From Syntrophomonadaceae bacterium (GTDB lineage: Bacteria > Bacillota > Dethiobacteria > DTU022), in contig PUKR01000070.1 of the NCBI GenBank assembly GCA_003552365.1, positions 1 to 8,594 on the forward strand: a stretch of 8,594 nt of DNA, read 5' to 3'. Positions 5,146 through 8,594 of the stretch are shown piece by piece. The notes under the pieces were generated by a model. That model ran no database searches, was not told the DNA's origin, and worked only from the letters and a program-made list of their open reading frames with translations. Both the position numbers and the translations under genes were made by a program. The first letter of the stretch is position 1; each line of letters begins with the position of its first letter.

Positions 5146-6357
5146 ATGAATAAAAGCGATTTGATTAAAAATACCGCAGACAAAGCAAATATTACCAGGG
5201 CTGATGCGAAACGAATTGTGGATGCTACGATTGAAACTATCAGTGATAGTTTGGCCCAGGGAAATAAAGTAAGCATCAAAGGTTTTGGGACTTTCCGGCT
5301 AAAGCACAGGCCCCTTAAACGGATCCGAAACCTGCATACCAAGGAGATGATTACTGTGCCTTCAGCAAGGCTCCCCGCATTTAAACCCGGGAAAAATATT
5401 AAAACCAAAATTAATGAAATAGAAGAAAAACATACAACTGAAGTAACAGATAAAAAATACAGCAGCCAAGAAAAACCTGTAACAGGTAAAACCCAGCTTC
5501 CCGAATTTACTGTGGAGGACAAAGCAACAAAACAACCCAAAGTCATTGCTGTCACCAGTGGCAAAGGTGGTACCGGTAAAACTAATTTTGTAATCAATAC
5601 CGCTATTGCCCTTTCCCAGCGCGGACAAAAAGTTTACCTTTTGGACGCTGATTTAGGCACAGCTAATGTTGATGTTCTGCTTGGTTTACAATCAAAATAT
5701 ACCATCAACACCCTGGTTGAAGATAAAGAGATGAACCTGATGGATATAATCATTGAAGGTCCGGAAGGGGTCAAAGTTATACCCGGCGGTTCGGGACTGC
5801 AATCCCTGACCGACTTACCGGAAGAAGAATTAGGCAGAATAATCAACATGTTAAAACCGCTTGAAAAGCATGCCGACATAATCATGATCGATACCGGGTC
5901 AGGAATATCAAAAAATGTCGTGGAATTTGCCATGGCAGCAGATGAAGTTGTAATTGTCGCCACACCAGAGCCCCATTCTATTTCCGATGCTTATGCCATT
6001 ATCAAGGTTTTGAGTGCGAACGAATTCCAACCTCCAATCAAACTTGTATTTAACCTGGTAGATAATATTGCTGAAGCTAAACTAGTATCCGCAAAGCTGA
6101 CGGACGTTGCCAACCGTTTTCTTGACCTGACCCCTCAAACAATCGGGCATATTGTAAAAGATGATAATGTGGTAAAATCTGTGAAGCAATTTAAGCCTTT
6201 TGTCCTCTATAACCCTCTCACTCCGGCATCAAGGTGTGTCGTATCTATTGCTGAAAGGCTAACCCAGCCTGCAGGCGAAGTGGAGGAAAAACCGGAGCAA
6301 GAGAAAAAAGGCTTCCTGGGCAAACTGAAGCATATCTTTTCCAGAACTGCTTCCTAA
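5146..6357 (+). CDS. HU DNA-binding domain fused to FlhG/MinD-type ATPase (403 aa)
   Basis: Fusion protein. Residues 1-91 are a full HU/IHF-type domain with the GFGTF core (46-50) and the PAFKPGK return strand (77-83). A polar linker (about 92-130) leads to a MinD/ParA-superfamily ATPase: deviant Walker A SGKGGTGKT (138-146, with signature Lys140 and Lys145), DADLGTANVD (167-176), PGGSGL (213-218), Walker B-like MIDTGSG (247-253) and TPEPHSISDAYAIIK (273-287). The last motif and PGGSG favour FlhG (YlxH) over MinD. The end, GFLGKLKHIFSR (389-400), resembles the amphipathic membrane-targeting helix of MinD. The HU domain stands where FlhG normally carries its short FlhF-activating segment. HU position 63, usually the DNA-intercalating Pro, is Leu. 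The ATG start has AAGGGAG nine bases upstream. The reading frame is continuous with no sign of a frameshift. Predicted role: ATP-dependent link between DNA and membrane, perhaps in flagellar or polar placement; this is inference. Confidence 0.93.
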   Translation: MNKSDLIKNTADKANITRADAKRIVDATIETISDSLAQGNKVSIKGFGTFRLKHRPLKRIRNLHTKEMITVPSARLPAFKPGKNIKTKINEIEEKHTTEVTDKKYSSQEKPVTGKTQLPEFTVEDKATKQPKVIAVTSGKGGTGKTNFVINTAIALSQRGQKVYLLDADLGTANVDVLLGLQSKYTINTLVEDKEMNLMDIIIEGPEGVKVIPGGSGLQSLTDLPEEELGRIINMLKPLEKHADIIMIDTGSGISKNVVEFAMAADEVVIVATPEPHSISDAYAIIKVLSANEFQPPIKLVFNLVDNIAEAKLVSAKLTDVANRFLDLTPQTIGHIVKDDNVVKSVKQFKPFVLYNPLTPASRCVVSIAERLTQPAGEVEEKPEQEKKGFLGKLKHIFSRTAS

Positions 6358-6385
6358 AAATGATTAACAGTTAAATCTATCATTT
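6358..6385. terminator. Weak AT-rich hairpin between convergent HU-FlhG and mnmA
   Basis: AAATGAT (6358-6364) and ATCATTT (6379-6385) are exact inverted repeats around a 14-base loop. They fill the 26-base gap between the two convergent genes and just overlap the mnmA stop codon. The stem is AT-rich and no long T-tract follows on either strand, so termination in both directions is only a possibility. Confidence 0.3.
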
Positions 6386-7487
6386 AAGGCAGCGGTTCTC
6401 TTATAATTCCACCGCCAAGCACTTCCTCACCATTGTAAAAAACGGCCGATTGTCCAGGGGTAACTGCTTTTTGTTTTTCTTCAAATTCTACCCGGGCCAG
6501 GCCTTCTTCTGGAGGGTATAAAATTGCCGGCACCGCCGGTGCCCGGTAGCGGATTTTTACTTCTACCGTTAACGGTCGCAAAGGCCCTTCCCCGGCAATA
6601 TAGTTTAGTTTTTCGGCTATAAGCCCGCCGGCATAGGTTTCTTTTTTCCCGCCAACAACGATTTGATTATTCCGGGGGTTAATCCCAACCACGTAAAGCG
6701 GCTCAGTAGCGGTTATCCCGAGCCCTTTTCGTTGGCCGATAGTATAAAAGGCAATACCCTGGTGCCGGCCAAGCTTCTCCCCACCGGTTGATACAATATC
6801 ACCGGGCTGCACAACTTCAGGACACATCCTTTCCATAAAAGAACGGTAATCATTATCGGGAATAAAGCATATTTCCTGGCTATCTTCTTTGCCTGCCACT
6901 TTTAACCCCCCGGCTTCTGCAGTCTCCCGGATTTCCTGCTTTGTTTTATCTCCGACGGGGAAAAAGGTATGCTTAAGCTCGCTTTGCTTTAAAACATAGA
7001 GCATATAACTCTGGTCCTTATCATTATCAAGACCCCGCAGCAGCTTATAGCGATTGCTTTCCCGGTCAAAGTTAATTCGAACATAATGACCGGTAGCCAA
7101 ATAATCAATTCCCATACCCCATGCCTTATTAAGAAGATAGGAGAATTTAATGGTACGATTACACTCAACACACGGGTTAGGGGTTCTTCCCCGAAGGTAC
7201 TCGGAAATAAAATTACTAACTATATCCCGGTAAAATTCGTCTTTCATATTTAAAACATAGTGGGGTATATCAAGGACGGCCGCAACTCTCTTGGCGTCTA
7301 GAATATCTTTATAAGAACAGCAGCTTCTAGCTTCTTCACCGGCCTGTTCTTCAGCATGCGGGTCAACCCATACCCGCATGGTTACACCGATCACCTCATA
7401 ACCGGCCCCCTTCAATAAAAGGGCCGCAGTTGAACTGTCTACGCCACCGCTCATGGCCACCATTACTTTTTTAGCACCGACGGGCAT
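6384..7487 (-). CDS. mnmA: tRNA-uridine 2-sulfurtransferase MnmA
   Basis: Cytoplasmic enzyme that thiolates U34 at position 2 in the wobble base of tRNA-Lys, -Glu and -Gln, using ATP to adenylate the tRNA and sulfur delivered from a cysteine desulfurase. The PP-loop SGGVDSS is at residues 13-19. The two active-site cysteines are present: Cys106 in TPNPCVECN and Cys207 in SQEICFIP. The downstream TIGQRKGLG (249-257) and the C-terminal beta-barrel ending GGGIIREPLP are typical. Length (367 aa) is normal for the family. The ATG start has a modest ribosome binding site (GGGAAGTGG, about 6 bases away). It converges on the HU-FlhG gene and is divergent from the glycosyltransferase gene. No cysteine desulfurase gene is adjacent in this window. 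Confidence 0.97.
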   Translation of the reverse strand: MPVGAKKVMVAMSGGVDSSTAALLLKGAGYEVIGVTMRVWVDPHAEEQAGEEARSCCSYKDILDAKRVAAVLDIPHYVLNMKDEFYRDIVSNFISEYLRGRTPNPCVECNRTIKFSYLLNKAWGMGIDYLATGHYVRINFDRESNRYKLLRGLDNDKDQSYMLYVLKQSELKHTFFPVGDKTKQEIRETAEAGGLKVAGKEDSQEICFIPDNDYRSFMERMCPEVVQPGDIVSTGGEKLGRHQGIAFYTIGQRKGLGITATEPLYVVGINPRNNQIVVGGKKETYAGGLIAEKLNYIAGEGPLRPLTVEVKIRYRAPAVPAILYPPEEGLARVEFEEKQKAVTPGQSAVFYNGEEVLGGGIIREPLP

Positions 7488-7535
7488 TTAAATCCACTTC
7501 CCATCCATTTATAAAAGACAACCCTTTCAAATTCG

Positions 7536-7544
7536 ATTATAACA
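7536..7544 (-). promoter_or_regulatory. Extended -10 promoter of mnmA
   Basis: On the minus strand the sequence TGTTATAAT is a perfect extended -10 element (TG-N-TATAAT) placed about 50 bases before the mnmA start codon. No good -35 hexamer stands 17 bases upstream, which extended -10 promoters can tolerate. Confidence 0.5.
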
Positions 7545-7669
7545 TGAGCAATTATTATATAAAGTTTCCAACAAGGGTATTCCACTGACTTATAGAATTA
7601 ATATTACTATGTCCCTTACTAATCAAGGATAAAAGCGTTTTTAATCAAAACAAGAAGAGGAGGATATCA

Positions 7670-8371
7670 TTGCAAAACGAATTAGTAATCCTTGTTCCGG
7701 CATATAATGAAGGTCCACGCATAGGAGCAGTCCTGGAAATCCTGTGCAGCTATCAGGCGAAAAAAAGGGTTATCGTTATTGACGACGGTTCAACCGACAA
7801 CACCGCTGAAGCTTCTCAGGACTACCCGGTAGAACTGGTAGAACTTACTGATAACCGGGGCAAAGGTGCGGCGCTGCAATCTGGAATTGAACACGCAGGT
7901 GATTCGGAATACTGGCTTTTTATTGATGCAGACTTGATCAATCTGCGCCACGATCATTTGGACGCACTGTTAAATCCCCTGCAAAATGACAATGAACTTG
8001 CCATGACTGTCGGAGCTTTCCACGGGGGAAGGACAATGACCGACCTTGCCCACCGCTATTTTGACATTTTGAACGGACAAAGGGGGTTGAAAGGCAATTT
8101 TATCAACAGCCTGCCGGATCTTTCATGGAGCAGGTTTGGGGTGGAAATATTTTTAAGTAAGTACGCCGCCTTCAAAGGCGATAAAGTTTCGTACCCCCAC
8201 CTGGATAACATGACCCACCACATGAAGGAAGCCAAGTACGGATTTGCCAGGGGGGCAATTTATCGCCTGCAAATGTACAGGGAATGTTTAAAAGCCCTGT
8301 TTACCTGGAGAAATTATTGCTGTCCAGAAAATAAGAAGACCGATTTACACCCATCAGATGATGAAGCTTAA
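7670..8371 (+). CDS. Family 2 glycosyltransferase, soluble, TTG start (233 aa)
   Basis: GT-A fold, family 2 glycosyltransferase; the sugar donor and acceptor cannot be told from the sequence. It opens with ILVPAYNEG (7-15), followed by VIDDGSTDNT (36-45) for nucleotide binding and the metal-binding FIDADL (84-89, DAD type). NGQRGL (135-140) resembles the GQR motif of GT2 enzymes acting on lipid-linked acceptors. No transmembrane segment is obvious, so it is cytosolic or peripherally membrane-bound. The TTG start at 7670 is chosen because AGGAGG lies 6 bases upstream and no in-frame ATG is near. It stands alone on its strand, divergent from mnmA and convergent with the gene at the right edge. 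The last 15 residues or so are polar and contain a CC pair. Confidence 0.88.
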   Translation: MQNELVILVPAYNEGPRIGAVLEILCSYQAKKRVIVIDDGSTDNTAEASQDYPVELVELTDNRGKGAALQSGIEHAGDSEYWLFIDADLINLRHDHLDALLNPLQNDNELAMTVGAFHGGRTMTDLAHRYFDILNGQRGLKGNFINSLPDLSWSRFGVEIFLSKYAAFKGDKVSYPHLDNMTHHMKEAKYGFARGAIYRLQMYRECLKALFTWRNYCCPENKKTDLHPSDDEA

Positions 8372-8460
8372 GCTTTATTCGTGCCTTAATACTGAATGAC
8401 CCCGCCCACTTCTTTAAAATCTAAAAAATACTATAGAACCACCTGCTGACCACTCCTGAT

Positions 8461-8594
8461 CTAAAGGCTGCCCCTGAGTTCAAGCTCATCTGCAGCCTTT
8501 TGCATGCCTATTATGGTTTCTTCGATCAGTTCACTTACTTCCATCCCTAAAAGATTTGCTCCCTCTTCAATAATTCCGCGATCCACTCCGGCAG
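8461..8594 (-). CDS. C-terminal end of a probable HD-domain hydrolase (partial)
   Basis: Only the last 43 codons are in the window; the gene continues beyond the right edge. The peptide runs AGVDRGIIEEGANLLGM, then a helix with EVSELIEETIIGM and QKAADELELRGSL before a TAG stop. The pattern [NDR]-R-x-x-I-x-E-G-A-x-L-L-G-M followed by an amphipathic helix resembles the C-terminal end of stand-alone HD-superfamily phosphohydrolases common in Clostridia. The catalytic HD motif itself lies outside the window, so the family call is tentative, while the reading frame is well supported. It converges on the glycosyltransferase gene. Confidence 0.55.
   Translation of the reverse strand, partial: AGVDRGIIEEGANLLGMEVSELIEETIIGMQKAADELELRGSL
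8463..8501 (+). terminator. Terminator hairpin for the glycosyltransferase, inside the opposing gene
   Basis: AAAGGCTGC (8463-8471) and GCAGCCTTT (8492-8500) form a perfect 9-base stem, with an inner TGAG/CTCA pairing (8475-8478 with 8485-8488). On the plus strand it ends in TTTT. It lies about 90 bases after the glycosyltransferase stop and overlaps the last codons of the minus-strand gene. The T-tract is short, so efficiency is uncertain. Confidence 0.5.

Noticed and set aside
5124..5963. Minus-strand open frames opposite the HU-FlhG gene
   Set aside because: They are shadows of the plus-strand coding frame. They have no ribosome binding sites or recognisable domains, and the plus-strand protein matches known families throughout.
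7585..7613. Promoter for the glycosyltransferase (CTGACT ... TATGTC)
   Set aside because: The -10 matches only 3 of 6 consensus bases, so I do not call it although a promoter must lie in this gap.

Overview
The window looks like a moderately AT-rich Gram-positive chromosome. The most likely source is an anaerobic, flagellated member of the Clostridia (Peptococcaceae/Desulfotomaculum-like), but that placement is an inference. It rests on strong Shine-Dalgarno sites, two TTG start codons, sigma-A-type promoters, a FlaG/CsrA pair, a FlhG-type ATPase and an MprF/UPF0104-type membrane protein. There are ten coding regions, the last cut by the window edge. I see no tRNA, rRNA, insertion sequence or CRISPR array.

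Left part (1-2842, minus strand): one apparent transcription unit with its own promoter (2647-2675). It encodes an MprF-like polytopic membrane protein followed by two related but diverged SAM-dependent methyltransferases. A strong intrinsic terminator (2696-2722) separates it from the upstream csrA-flaG unit.

Middle part (2843-4822, minus strand): csrA and flaG form a small flagellar/regulatory operon with a probable promoter at 3630-3658. Upstream, after a 435-base gap containing a relatively GC-rich, hairpin-rich stretch, lies a RodZ-like membrane HTH protein. Its C-terminus looks like a sortase sorting signal (VPRTGG, hydrophobic stretch, basic tail).

Central highlight (4823-6357): divergent from the RodZ-like gene is a 403-residue protein fusing an N-terminal HU-type DNA-binding domain to a complete FlhG/MinD-type ATPase with a MinD-like C-terminal amphipathic tail. 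Its promoter region holds a perfect 11-base inverted repeat around a TATAAT box and a 10-base palindrome. The architecture suggests a protein that couples chromosomal DNA to the membrane in an ATP-dependent way. The neighbouring csrA and flaG, and the FlhG-like signature, point to flagellar placement or cell polarity.

Right part (6358-8594): mnmA (tRNA 2-thiouridylase, minus strand) converges on the fusion gene. Divergent from mnmA is a soluble family-2 glycosyltransferase on the plus strand. It converges on the 3' end of a probable HD-domain protein, with a hairpin that overlaps that gene's coding sequence.
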